A stretch of 64,000 nt of DNA from an uncultured Bacillota bacterium (GTDB taxonomy: Bacteria; Bacillota_I; Bacilli_A; RFN20; CAG-288). Positions 26,281 to 34,694 of this stretch are shown one piece after another. The number at the start of each line of letters is the position of its first letter. The stretch's first letter is position 1. The position numbers and the translations under genes were made by a program. The notes beneath the pieces are model-generated. The model was not told the DNA's origin, did no database searches, and saw nothing but the letters and a program-made list of their open reading frames with translations. The stretch covers positions 439,980 through 503,979 of the forward strand of contig CASGEC010000001.1 of assembly GCA_949300365.1 (NCBI GenBank), read 5' to 3'.

Positions 26281-28488
26281 ATGAAAAGAAACAGAGCGAA
26301 GATTCTCTTTCTCGCCTCTTCCTTGATGTTCACAGGCCTTTCCCTCACCATCACTTCCTGCAATACCACGGAAAGCTCGACCCCGGCAACCAATGCCAGC
26401 CTTACCCTGACGCTTGACAAGACTGAAATCTATGTCGGCGAGACGGCCACGGTCAGCGTCACATCCGATGGCAAGGCTGTCACCGGATGCACCTTCGTCG
26501 TCGAGGGCGATAGCGCCAAGATCGTCAGTGTCTCCGAGGATGGCCAGGTCAAAGGCCTTGCTGCCGGAACGGCGACCATCAAGGCCAGGAAAGCAGGCTA
26601 TACGGCCGGCACCTGCACCATCACCGTCAAGGAAGTCCCGGTCGTGGAGCCGGATGCCGTCCTCGAGTTTGAAAACGGCTCCTTCTACAACCCCTCCGGG
26701 GAATGGAACAGCGGTGGCACCGTCGTCGAGTCTCCAATCGAAACCAGCGAAGGCTCATCCGGCGGCAAGTCCATCGGCTATCAGTCCAAGGGCGTCACCA
26801 CGACGATCGAGTTCACGGCCGCAAAGGCCGGCACGGTCGATCTAGGCTTCGTGATGGCCAGCACCCTCATGGACTGGATGAACGGCATGACGATGCAGGA
26901 AATGTCCATTCCCGACACGATCACCATCAAGGTCAACAACACCGCCTTGGACCTTGCCGGACTGACGCTTCCGGGATCCGACCAAATGATGTTCTACACC
27001 AATTGGTCCGAATTCACGATCCAGGATGTCGCCATCGTCGAAGGGAAGAACGCCATCGTCGTCGAGACCATTGCCGACCAGGGACCGAACATGGACTGCA
27101 TCAGGGTCTATGGCGATCTTGGAATCGAGCAGGTCACGCCCGAAGTCGCCGAGACGACAAACTTGGGAACCTATACCTACTATGTCGGTGGCTATGAATG
27201 GGGCCCGGGCGTCTATAAGGTCGTCGTGGACCTCGGAACCGGAAATACCGTTTCCGCCTCAGACCTGAAGACGGATCTCTTCAATGTCCGTGCCACCGGT
27301 AGCCAAGGCGGAAGCAGGACCGTCCAGGATATCTACCTTGCCAACGAAGAAGGCGAGAAGGATACGACCGCAACAAGCGGAACACGGATCGGCTTTGACT
27401 TGGAGATGAACATCACCTCCCAGAACTACGGCGGCTGGGTCATGACCTCCTACAATGGTGCCAGTCCCTTCTCCTATGACATGACGACTTCCAAGAACAC
27501 CTGGGCCAGTGACTATGGCTATTCCATCTCCCTTGCTGCCGGTAAGTCCCTGAAGATCGGCGAGACGACCTATGATGCCACAAGCAAGCCCATGACCATC
27601 AAGGATGCCAGCGAAGAAGAGCGCGTCATCCCCTGCCTTGCGGATTGGGGCGAGGCCAAGTCCTATACCAATCCGGAAAAGAACCAGACCTTGACCTACA
27701 AGGCCTACGAGACAGAAGAGCTCAAGGCTGACGACGGAAAGAACCCGCTCATCATCTGGCTCCATGGTGCCGGAGAAGGGGGAACGGATATCGATATCGC
27801 CCTTCTTGGAAACGACGTCACCAACCTCGGCGAGGAAAAGATCCAGTCCTACTTCAAGAAGGACGGCAAGGAAGGCGCCTATGTCCTGGCGGTTCAGACC
27901 CCGACCTTCTGGATGGACAACGGTCAGGGCGGACAGGGCGATGGTGCCGGAGAGTCCATCTACACGGAAACGCTCATGGAGACCATCGAAAGCTATGTCG
28001 CTTCCAATTCCGACATCGATACCGAGCACATCTATCTCGGTGGATGCAGCAACGGCGGATTCATGACCATGCAGATGGCGATGAGCTACAACGACTATTT
28101 CGCCGCCTACTATCCGGTCTGCGAGGCCAAGCCCGATGCCAATATCACCGACGAGAACATCGCCACCCTCAAGGATTCCGCTATCTGGTTCACGGCCGCG
28201 GCAAACGACACCACCGTCAATCCCGAACAGTACACCAACGCCACCTACAAGAGACTGATGGCCGCCGGCGCCAGCGATGTCCACTACTCCTTCTTTGAGA
28301 ATGTCAAGGGCTCCGATTCCGGAAAGGAAGTCGAGTATATGGGCCACTATTCCTGGATCTATACGCTCAAGGATGAGTGCACCCTCGACCAGAAGGATCC
28401 CAACAACATCGCCGCGCCTTCCACCGAGAAGGTCACCTACGGCGACAAGGAGGTCTCCGGCCTCTGGGAGTGGATCTCCCTTCACTGA
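26281..28488 (+). CDS. Lipoprotein with Ig-like (Big_2) domain and alpha/beta-hydrolase esterase domain
   Basis: A 735-residue predicted lipoprotein: hydrophobic signal ending TITSC (lipobox Cys near residue 27). A bacterial Ig-like domain follows (about 40-120, LTLTLDKTEIYVGETATVSV ... GTATIKA). Next is a beta-rich region that resembles a carbohydrate-binding module (about 125-285), and a second uncharacterised beta domain. The C-terminal hydrolase has an oxyanion-type IWLHGAGEGG, nucleophile Ser590 in GGCSNGG and a likely His689 (MGHYSW), resembling PHB-depolymerase/feruloyl-esterase-like enzymes. It follows the surface GH3 gene by 69 bp and probably shares its transcript, suggesting joint action on a decorated plant polysaccharide (inference). 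Confidence 0.85.
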   Translation: MKRNRAKILFLASSLMFTGLSLTITSCNTTESSTPATNASLTLTLDKTEIYVGETATVSVTSDGKAVTGCTFVVEGDSAKIVSVSEDGQVKGLAAGTATIKARKAGYTAGTCTITVKEVPVVEPDAVLEFENGSFYNPSGEWNSGGTVVESPIETSEGSSGGKSIGYQSKGVTTTIEFTAAKAGTVDLGFVMASTLMDWMNGMTMQEMSIPDTITIKVNNTALDLAGLTLPGSDQMMFYTNWSEFTIQDVAIVEGKNAIVVETIADQGPNMDCIRVYGDLGIEQVTPEVAETTNLGTYTYYVGGYEWGPGVYKVVVDLGTGNTVSASDLKTDLFNVRATGSQGGSRTVQDIYLANEEGEKDTTATSGTRIGFDLEMNITSQNYGGWVMTSYNGASPFSYDMTTSKNTWASDYGYSISLAAGKSLKIGETTYDATSKPMTIKDASEEERVIPCLADWGEAKSYTNPEKNQTLTYKAYETEELKADDGKNPLIIWLHGAGEGGTDIDIALLGNDVTNLGEEKIQSYFKKDGKEGAYVLAVQTPTFWMDNGQGGQGDGAGESIYTETLMETIESYVASNSDIDTEHIYLGGCSNGGFMTMQMAMSYNDYFAAYYPVCEAKPDANITDENIATLKDSAIWFTAAANDTTVNPEQYTNATYKRLMAAGASDVHYSFFENVKGSDSGKEVEYMGHYSWIYTLKDECTLDQKDPNNIAAPSTEKVTYGDKEVSGLWEWISLH

Positions 28489-28510
28489 TTCGCGTACTCC
28501 TCGTGTTGAC

Positions 28511-28547
28511 AGAGTGGCGGAAGCTATCCTTCCGCCCTCTGTTTTTT
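28511..28547 (+). terminator. Terminator of the GH3-esterase operon
   Basis: AGAG-t-GGCGGAAG-ctatc-CTTCCGCC-CTCT followed by GTTTTTT, 22 nt after the esterase stop. Confidence 0.95.
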
Positions 28548-28728
28548 GGTTTGGGAAGGGAAAAGATCTGTTACGATGGGGTTTTCATCTCTGTTGGGAT
28601 GGCTCTCTTGTTGGTTATCAAGCGGAAATGGAAAGGCCATCGGGATGTTGTCTATGCACTGGCATAGCAAAAGAAGGGAAGGAATAACAAATAACTAAAT
28701 ATGTCATGTAAATGGGAATTTTCCTTTC

Positions 28729-28757
28729 TTGAATAGGGGGATTTGTCCCGATATAAT
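28729..28757 (+). promoter_or_regulatory. Sigma-A promoter of degV
   Basis: TTGAAT (28729-28734), 17-bp spacer, TATAAT (28752-28757), about 36 bp upstream of the degV ATG. The region between the previous terminator and this promoter holds nothing recognised. Confidence 0.8.
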
Positions 28758-28792
28758 GGACGGGTATATTAATAAATAAGGAGAATACTGCC

Positions 28793-29683
28793 ATGAGCAT
28801 TGGTATCGTGACGGACGACAACGCCGGTTTCCCTCTTGATGAAAGGAAAAGGATCGGGCTTTATGTCATCCCCATGCCGATCGTCATCGATGGAAAGGAC
28901 TATTTCGAGAACATCGACCTGACCCATGAGCAGTTCTATGCCCTCCAGGCCGACGACAAGAGAAACATCCACACCTCCCAACCGGCTATCGGCGATATCT
29001 TTCGCGTCTGGGACGAGGCCCTTGAGAAACACGACCAGATTCTCTATATCGGCATGTCTTCCGGACTGACCGGAACGATCGATACGGCCAAGACTTTGGC
29101 CCAGGACGAGAAATACCTCGGAAAGGTCTTCGTTGTCGACAACCACCGCATTTCCATCACCCTTCGCGATGCCGTCTATGATGCCTATGAGCTTATCCGC
29201 CGGGGAAAGACGGCTCCGGAGATCAAGGAATACCTCGAGAGGACCGGCCACGATTCGATGATCTATATCATGGTCGATACCCTGAAGTACCTCAAGAAGG
29301 GCGGAAGGGTCACGCCGGCCGGTGCTGCCTTGGGAAGTGCCCTCAACATCAAGCCGATCCTCAAGATCGACGGCGGAAAGCTCGATGCCAAGAGCAAGCA
29401 GATCGGAACCCGCTCGGCCATCAAGAACCTCATCAAGTTCGCCAAGGAAGACTATGAGGGGATGTTTGCATCCATCAAGGACCACGTCGCCTTCGCCATC
29501 GCCTATACCCAGAACGTCGAAAGGGCCAAGGAATTTCGCACCACCATCAGCGAGACCTTCCATGTTCCCGAAAAGGATATCCTGATGGATCCTCTCTCCC
29601 TCTCCATCGCCGTCCATATCGGCCCTGGCGCCCTGGCCATCGCCTTGACCGTTCTCGTCGACAAGGACGAAAGGACGAAGTAG
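28793..29683 (+). CDS. DegV family fatty-acid-binding protein
   Basis: A 296-residue DegV protein, which binds a fatty acid and, in Gram-positives, can present it to fatty acid kinase (FakB role). Recognisable features are the opening SIGIVTDDNAGF, the HTSQPAIGD block with the conserved Thr-Ser-Gln-Pro, YIGMSSGLTGT, and the second domain (DTLKYLKKGGR ... LNIKPILKID ... GTRSA). AAGGAG precedes the ATG. It is monocistronic: own promoter upstream and terminator downstream. Length is typical. Confidence 0.95.
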   Translation: MSIGIVTDDNAGFPLDERKRIGLYVIPMPIVIDGKDYFENIDLTHEQFYALQADDKRNIHTSQPAIGDIFRVWDEALEKHDQILYIGMSSGLTGTIDTAKTLAQDEKYLGKVFVVDNHRISITLRDAVYDAYELIRRGKTAPEIKEYLERTGHDSMIYIMVDTLKYLKKGGRVTPAGAALGSALNIKPILKIDGGKLDAKSKQIGTRSAIKNLIKFAKEDYEGMFASIKDHVAFAIAYTQNVERAKEFRTTISETFHVPEKDILMDPLSLSIAVHIGPGALAIALTVLVDKDERTK

Positions 29684-29703
29684 AAGAAATAAAGACAATA
29701 GAA

Positions 29704-29737
29704 AAGGGCCTCGGCAATGCGTCGAGACCCTTTTTTC
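29704..29737 (+). terminator. Terminator between converging degV and 29760-30359
   Basis: AAGGG-c-CTCG ... CGAG-a-CCCTT stem with TTTTTT on the plus side and AAAA before it, so it may act in both directions. Confidence 0.8.
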
Positions 29738-29759
29738 GTAACGGAAGGGAATCGGAATC

Positions 29760-30359
29760 CTACTTTTCCTTCGGGCCAAGAAGGGAAGCGACCGTCATCA
29801 GGATCGTGCCCAGGAAGGCGAAGATTCCAGAGAGGAAGGCGCCGATACCAAGACCGGAGACGTATTCGAGGAGAACAAGGTTATCCGTCTCGACCGGCCA
29901 TTCCGTGAAATTGGTGGCAAGGAAGCAGAGGATACCGCCGACAAGAAGGGAAAGGGCACTGACCATGCCGATGCCTTTCTTGACCGAGGCGTTCCTGTGG
30001 CCCCAGCTGAAGAGGACATAGACCAAGGCAAGGACGGCACCGATGATGAGAAGAAGGACCGTGATCAGGACACCGGGATTGACGTCGACGTTGGTCTGGA
30101 AGCCGATCATCTTGAGGTAGCTCATGATGTCGGAAGTGTCCACCAGCTCACCGTTGACGGCAGCATAGGGCTCTCCGGCGAAGGCCCAGCCAAATCCGGT
30201 GACGCCAAAGGATGCCGTATCGCCTGTCTTCAGGGAAATCTCGACGGCCGTGACAGGAAGGGCCATCATCGCCACGCCAAGGATGGCAGCGACGAAACCG
30301 GCGAGGGAAAAGATGAGCTTGAAGAACTTGCGGAAGAAGGAACCGACTTTGGAAGCCAT
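29760..30359 (-). CDS. Small membrane protein, function unknown
   Basis: A 199-residue protein I do not recognise. It has an N-terminal membrane segment (about 15-35), an extracytoplasmic-type loop (about 36-95, ending before TNVDVNPG) and three further hydrophobic helices (about 98-120, 133-150, 168-192), with a short charged C-terminus (GPKEK). AAAGGAGAT precedes the ATG. It stands alone, converging with degV and diverging from the riboswitch-controlled transporter. Confidence 0.7.
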   Translation of the reverse strand: MASKVGSFFRKFFKLIFSLAGFVAAILGVAMMALPVTAVEISLKTGDTASFGVTGFGWAFAGEPYAAVNGELVDTSDIMSYLKMIGFQTNVDVNPGVLITVLLLIIGAVLALVYVLFSWGHRNASVKKGIGMVSALSLLVGGILCFLATNFTEWPVETDNLVLLEYVSGLGIGAFLSGIFAFLGTILMTVASLLGPKEK

Positions 30360-30508
30360 GTTATTTATCTCCTTTGGTAAAAGATTATAGACAATAATGT
30401 TAATGGTGTTAAGGGAAAATCATAACCTCGTCGACCATTGGACTCTTTTGGCAGGAAAGAAAGAAATTGCTTTATTTTTACCTCCGACATGCTATAGTAG
30501 AGACGTTT

Positions 30509-30594
30509 ATTCACAGCGGGACTGCTTCGGCAGTTGAGAAGGCTCAAACCTGACGCTTGGAACCTGTTGGTCAAGACCATCGTAGGGAGTGAAT
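30509..30594 (+). ncRNA. TPP (THI element) riboswitch
   Basis: Closing stem P1 is ATTCAC (30509-30514) with GTGAAT (30589-30594). Inside are the conserved THI elements in order: GCGGGA, TTGAGAA, GGAACCTG and CATCGTAGGGA. A possible promoter with a TGCTATAGT -10 lies just upstream (30490-30498). It should bind thiamine pyrophosphate and shut off the downstream transporter gene. Confidence 0.93.
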
Positions 30595-30634
30595 CCATTC
30601 GCCTCTTTCCAGGCGCGAATCGTTCCTTATTCTT

Positions 30635-30666
30635 GCCTTGATCCATCGGGTCAGGGCTATTTTGTT
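30635..30666 (+). terminator. Terminator of the TPP riboswitch expression platform
   Basis: A 10-bp stem GCCTTGATCC-atc-GGGTCAGGGC, with two G-U pairs, is followed by TATTTTGTT. It lies between the aptamer and the ribosome binding site of the transporter, consistent with transcription-level control. A second hairpin (ATTCGCCT ... AGGCGCGAAT, 30597-30620) could be the competing structure. Confidence 0.7.
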
Positions 30667-30683
30667 GCCCGGAAAGGATCCCT

Positions 30684-31691
30684 ATGGATATGGAAAAGCA
30701 TGGTACGAGAAGTTCCGTCAACAAGGGTGTCATGCAAATGGTCGTTTCGGCCATGATGCTCGCCCTCGCCGTCTTGTTGGATTTCGTCGCAAGCTACATT
30801 CCCGGTCTTAGCTGGCCCAATGGCGGCACGATCACCATCGGCATGCTGCCCTTGTTCCTCGCCGGCTTCCTCTGCGGCCCCTTCTGGGGCTTTGCCGATT
30901 CCTTCCTCTTCGGCGTATTGGACATGCTTATCGGCACGGCCTGGGGCTATAACGGCGTCTCGATTCTTTTGGACTACCTTCTCGGCTTTGGTGTCTGCGG
31001 TGTCTGCGGCTTCTTCTCGCGGCCTTTCTATCGGAAGAGCCTTGTGCTTCCGATCGTGGGCATGGTCCTTGCCGGATTGCTCCGCTTCCTCTGCTCCTTC
31101 CTTTCCGGATGCATGGTCATGTGGGATGTCGCCAATGGCTCCTTCGATCCGCACTTCGATGCCGCGACGATGACCTATTCGGCCGTCTACAACCTCGGCT
31201 ATATCCTTCCTTCCATTGTCCTTTCGATCATCGTCTTCGCCCTTATCGCCAAGCCGATCTTCCTTCTTTCCGATAGCCGCGTTTTGGAAAACGTCCGCCC
31301 TGCCTCGACGAAGAAGGACGAAGACAAAAAACAGGGTTTCCTGGGAGGTGTCCTTTTTGATACCATCCTTCCCTTCCTTTCCATCGTCCTTGTCGTCGGC
31401 GGTGCCCTTTCCTGCGTTCCGACGATCCACTATTCCGCTGCCGGGGATGAGTTTGTCGTCGACTTCCTCGCCCTGGGCTATGTCGGCCTTATCATCGGCG
31501 TCATCCTCCTTGCCTATGTCATCGTCCGCATCTGCCTTCTGAAGCCTTCCCAGCTCTACAAGGACTTTTTGACCAAGGGCCTTACCGAAGGGAACAAGAG
31601 ACTTGTCATCCGCTATATCGCCACCGTCTTCCTTTGCCTTGCCGCCATTGTCCTTTCCTCCGTCGGTCTCTTCCTCCATTACGGTATATAA
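30684..31691 (+). CDS. thiT: ThiT-like ECF transporter S component with C-terminal membrane extension
   Basis: The N-terminal ~190 residues match the ECF thiamine-binding S component: SWPNGGTITIGMLPLFLAGF, a GPFWGF block, and ILLDYLLGFGVCG corresponding to the conserved LDY..AF helix. The TPP riboswitch upstream supports thiamine as substrate. The protein is 335 residues, whereas ThiT proteins are about 190. The extra ~140 residues contain a charged linker (STKKDEDKKQG) and three to four more membrane helices of unknown role. GGAAAGG precedes the ATG at 30684. No ECF energising subunits are nearby, as usual for group II systems that share them. The symbol rests on family resemblance plus riboswitch. 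Confidence 0.85.
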   Translation: MDMEKHGTRSSVNKGVMQMVVSAMMLALAVLLDFVASYIPGLSWPNGGTITIGMLPLFLAGFLCGPFWGFADSFLFGVLDMLIGTAWGYNGVSILLDYLLGFGVCGVCGFFSRPFYRKSLVLPIVGMVLAGLLRFLCSFLSGCMVMWDVANGSFDPHFDAATMTYSAVYNLGYILPSIVLSIIVFALIAKPIFLLSDSRVLENVRPASTKKDEDKKQGFLGGVLFDTILPFLSIVLVVGGALSCVPTIHYSAAGDEFVVDFLALGYVGLIIGVILLAYVIVRICLLKPSQLYKDFLTKGLTEGNKRLVIRYIATVFLCLAAIVLSSVGLFLHYGI

Positions 31692-31777
31692 AGCCTTCTT
31701 TCATCCGAGAAAACGCTTCGCCGGATTGGAAAATCGTCTATAATGCTACTAACAAACGATACCTGCGGAGGTAATCC

Positions 31778-32506
31778 ATGGACGAATGGCTTCTTTCCTT
31801 GCCGGAACGGCAAAGTTGGGGAATTCCCGTCTTCATCCTCGTGACGACGCTATTGAGCGGTTTCCTTGCCGGCATCATCGGCCTGGAGAGGGAAATAAGA
31901 GGGCAGTCGGCGGGCTTGCGAACCCATGTCCTCCTTGCCGTCGGCGCTTCCTTGATGATGTCGATCTCGATCTATGCCATCCGGGCGACCGGTGTCAGCT
32001 TTGATGCTTCCCGTATAGGGGCCGGTGTCGTCAGCGGCATCGGCTTCCTCTGCGCGGGCTGCATCATCCGCAACGGCATCACGGTCAAGGGACTGACGAC
32101 TTCCGCCACTCTTTGGATCTGCGGCGGCATCGGCTTGGCCTGCGGGGCCGGCTTTGCCTTGGAGGCCGTCATCGCGACCGGTGTCAGCTTCCTCTTCCTC
32201 ATCGGCCTTGTCTTTTTGGAGAAGTTCCTCGACAAGAAGGCCCCTTCCATCCACCTTGTCGCCGACTATGATTTCTCCATCCTTTCGGCCATCCACCAGA
32301 AAGCCGACGACTTGAGCCTTGTCATCAAGGACATGCGCTCGGATAATCGCATTGACGACAAGGGAAGGAACGTCGTGGACGTGACGATCGTCTTCGCCTA
32401 CAAATCCTCTTCCTTTGCCCTTTCCGAATTCATGGAAAGCCTCTCCGGATTGGAGAAGGTCTATTCCGTCACGGGCAGCAAGTTCGAAGGGGGACGGACG
32501 AAATGA
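31778..32506 (+). CDS. MgtC/SapB family membrane protein
   Basis: A 242-residue MgtC-like protein with four to five N-terminal membrane helices. Diagnostic blocks are GIIGLEREIRGQSAGLRTHVLLAVGAS, then GAGVVSGIGFLCAGCIIR and GLTTSATLWICGGIGLACG. A C-terminal ACT-like soluble domain (about 160-242) ends with VYSVTGSKF. MgtC proteins affect magnesium homeostasis and, in some species, inhibit the F-type ATPase. GGAGGT precedes the ATG and a -10 TATAAT lies at 31739-31744. It is the first gene of a four-gene operon with overlapping starts and stops. Confidence 0.9.
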   Translation: MDEWLLSLPERQSWGIPVFILVTTLLSGFLAGIIGLEREIRGQSAGLRTHVLLAVGASLMMSISIYAIRATGVSFDASRIGAGVVSGIGFLCAGCIIRNGITVKGLTTSATLWICGGIGLACGAGFALEAVIATGVSFLFLIGLVFLEKFLDKKAPSIHLVADYDFSILSAIHQKADDLSLVIKDMRSDNRIDDKGRNVVDVTIVFAYKSSSFALSEFMESLSGLEKVYSVTGSKFEGGRTK

Positions 32507-33180
32507 GAAAGGTCAACAACGTCTATTTCGACGATTCCCTCTACAAGGAACAGATTTGCCTTCATGACATCACACTCCTCTCAGGAAGGGAGCATGTCCT
32601 GCTTCTTTGCTCCTATCCGGAGACGGAGGAATTCGACGATTGCCTTTTGACTACTGATGGTCCTTTTAGGGCGACACTGGAAGGAAGGCATCTTCATCTC
32701 TCCCTTCCGGATATTCCAAAGCCTTTGAACTGCACCCTAAGGATCTCCTCCAAGACCGGGGAATTCGACGAGACGTATCACCTTCATCTCTATCCTTCGT
32801 TTTCCTATAAGGACAGGATAGGAACCTACGTCAATAAAGGAAACAAGGACCAAAGGATCACCCTGATGGAAGACGGCAATGTGAAGATAGAGACGGCCGA
32901 CCTTATCGACTCGCTTCCGCAATTCCGCCTTCATTCAAAAGGCATGGATTCCCATTCCCTGGCCCTGATCCTTCCTGAAGGGAAATACATCGACGAGGAG
33001 GGGACGGAATTCACCTTGACGCCCTATGTCCGCTTCTGCCCGGACAAAAGGGCCCTAAGCGTGTCCTTGCTTCTTGAAGCCTACAAGGACTGGTATTGCG
33101 ACAAGGACTACCTCTGCGGAGAAGGAGACGAAGACGGTATCATCGGCTATGATACCTTTGAATGGAAGGAGGAGAAATGA
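32503..33180 (+). CDS. Unknown protein in mgtC-malQ operon
   Basis: A 225-residue soluble protein I do not recognise. It has no signal peptide or membrane helix. Alternating hydrophobic and polar residues suggest a mostly beta fold of two parts (about 1-95 and 100-225), with an acidic C-terminus rich in Trp/Tyr/Cys (KDWYCDKDYLCGEGDED). Its ATG overlaps the mgtC stop (ATGA) and its own stop overlaps the malQ start, so all are translationally coupled. The tight link to malQ hints at glucan or maltodextrin metabolism, but that is inference. Confidence 0.75.
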   Translation: MRKVNNVYFDDSLYKEQICLHDITLLSGREHVLLLCSYPETEEFDDCLLTTDGPFRATLEGRHLHLSLPDIPKPLNCTLRISSKTGEFDETYHLHLYPSFSYKDRIGTYVNKGNKDQRITLMEDGNVKIETADLIDSLPQFRLHSKGMDSHSLALILPEGKYIDEEGTEFTLTPYVRFCPDKRALSVSLLLEAYKDWYCDKDYLCGEGDEDGIIGYDTFEWKEEK

Positions 33181-34694
33181 TGACTGGAAAAAGAAAATCG
33201 GGAATCCTGCTTCCCATCACGGCCCTTCCCGCAAGACATGGAATCGGCACTCTTGGAAAGGAGGCCTTTGCCTTCGCGGACTTCCTTTCTTCATGCGGGT
33301 GCTCTATCTGGCAGATTCTCCCTCTCTGCGTGACAAGCTATGGCAATAGCCCCTATCAGTCCCCGTCGTCAAAAGGCCTTAACTACTATCTGATCGACCT
33401 GGACTTCCTTGTGGAAAAGGGATTGCTCAAAGAAGAGGAAATCATCGATCTGGCAAAGGAAAACCCGAGGAAAGTCGACTATGGCTTTCTCTTTGACAAT
33501 CGGCTTTCGATACTGAAAAAGGCGTTTGCGCGGTTTGACAAGAAGGATCCGGAATTTGTCGCGTTCCTGAAGAAAGGAGTATACGACGACTTTTCCTTCT
33601 ACATGGCCATGAAGGATATCCACTCCTTCCGTCCTTGGTATGAATGGCCAGAGCCGTTTTGCCATTATTCAAAAGAAGTGGAGGAGATGGTCAAGAAGGA
33701 ACACAAGGACCTCTACCTCTTTTACCAATGGACACAATTCGAGTTCCTCGATCAATTTAGGAAACTGAAGAAGTATGTCCACGAAAAGGGCATCCAACTG
33801 ATGGGGGACCTTCCCCTCTATCTCAGCTATGACTCGGTCGAATGCTATAAATATCCCCAGTATTTCCAACTGGACGAAAGCCATCGGCCGACGGTCGTTG
33901 CCGGCTGCCCACCGGATTACTTCTCGCCCTTGGGACAGCTCTGGGGAAATCCAATCTATGACTGGAAGAGGCTCAAGGAAGATAACTACGCCTTCTTCGA
34001 CGAGCGGATTTCCTATGCGATGAAGTTCTTCGACATCATCCGTCTGGACCATTTCCGTGGCTTCTCCGCCTATTATTCCATCCCCTATGGAAGGGAGGAT
34101 GCCGTCATCGGGAAGTGGGTCAAGGGACCGGGCATCGACTTCTTCAAGGACAAGAAACACCTTCCTATCGTCGCCGAGGACCTCGGCCTTCTTGACGAGG
34201 ACGTCTATACCCTTCTAAGGGAATCGACCTATCCTGGAATGAGGGTCGTCGAGTTTGGAATGGACGGAAAGAAAGACAATGACCATTTCCCACTCAACAT
34301 CCCCGAGAAGTGCTTCGCCTATTCAGGAACCCATGACAACATGCCCCTTTTGGGCTTCCTTGAGGACTTGGACGAAGAAGCTCTTGCGGACTACGAAAAG
34401 AGCGCCACGTGGCTTGTCTCGCACTACGGCCTGAAGGAAAAAGGAGAAACGCTCAAGGACCTTGTCAACATCACCCTGGAAGGTCTTTTTGCCTGCAAGG
34501 CGATGACAGCCATCGCTCCGATTCAGGACCTTCTCTGCCTCGGAAAGGAAAGCCGGATGAACGAACCCAGCGTCCTCTCCTACAGGAACTGGACTTTCCG
34601 CTGTGTTGCAGAAGACTTTGACGAAAAGCTCCTCTGGAAGGTCCGTTACCTCCGGTGTCTTGGCAAGCCTCGGGACGTGGAGGAAGGGAAGTGA
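33180..34694 (+). CDS. malQ: 4-alpha-glucanotransferase (amylomaltase)
   Basis: A GH77 enzyme that transfers maltodextrin segments between glucans. About 504 residues with the family blocks LLPITALPARHGIGTLG, QILPLC, DLPLYLSYDSVE, nucleophile region IIRLDHFRGF, acid/base region IVAEDLG, and YSGTHDN near the end of the barrel. I place the start at 33180 (or the adjacent ATG at 33177), with AAGGAGG directly upstream; a start at 33162 would lack that site. It overlaps the preceding gene's stop, and its TGA overlaps the GTG start of the next gene. Cytoplasmic. Confidence 0.94.
   Translation: MTGKRKSGILLPITALPARHGIGTLGKEAFAFADFLSSCGCSIWQILPLCVTSYGNSPYQSPSSKGLNYYLIDLDFLVEKGLLKEEEIIDLAKENPRKVDYGFLFDNRLSILKKAFARFDKKDPEFVAFLKKGVYDDFSFYMAMKDIHSFRPWYEWPEPFCHYSKEVEEMVKKEHKDLYLFYQWTQFEFLDQFRKLKKYVHEKGIQLMGDLPLYLSYDSVECYKYPQYFQLDESHRPTVVAGCPPDYFSPLGQLWGNPIYDWKRLKEDNYAFFDERISYAMKFFDIIRLDHFRGFSAYYSIPYGREDAVIGKWVKGPGIDFFKDKKHLPIVAEDLGLLDEDVYTLLRESTYPGMRVVEFGMDGKKDNDHFPLNIPEKCFAYSGTHDNMPLLGFLEDLDEEALADYEKSATWLVSHYGLKEKGETLKDLVNITLEGLFACKAMTAIAPIQDLLCLGKESRMNEPSVLSYRNWTFRCVAEDFDEKLLWKVRYLRCLGKPRDVEEGK

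Noticed and set aside
30509..30594. Alternative reading of the leader as a folate/THF or other riboswitch
   Set aside because: The TTGAGAA, AACCTG and CGTAGGGA elements and the P1 stem are specific to the TPP aptamer.
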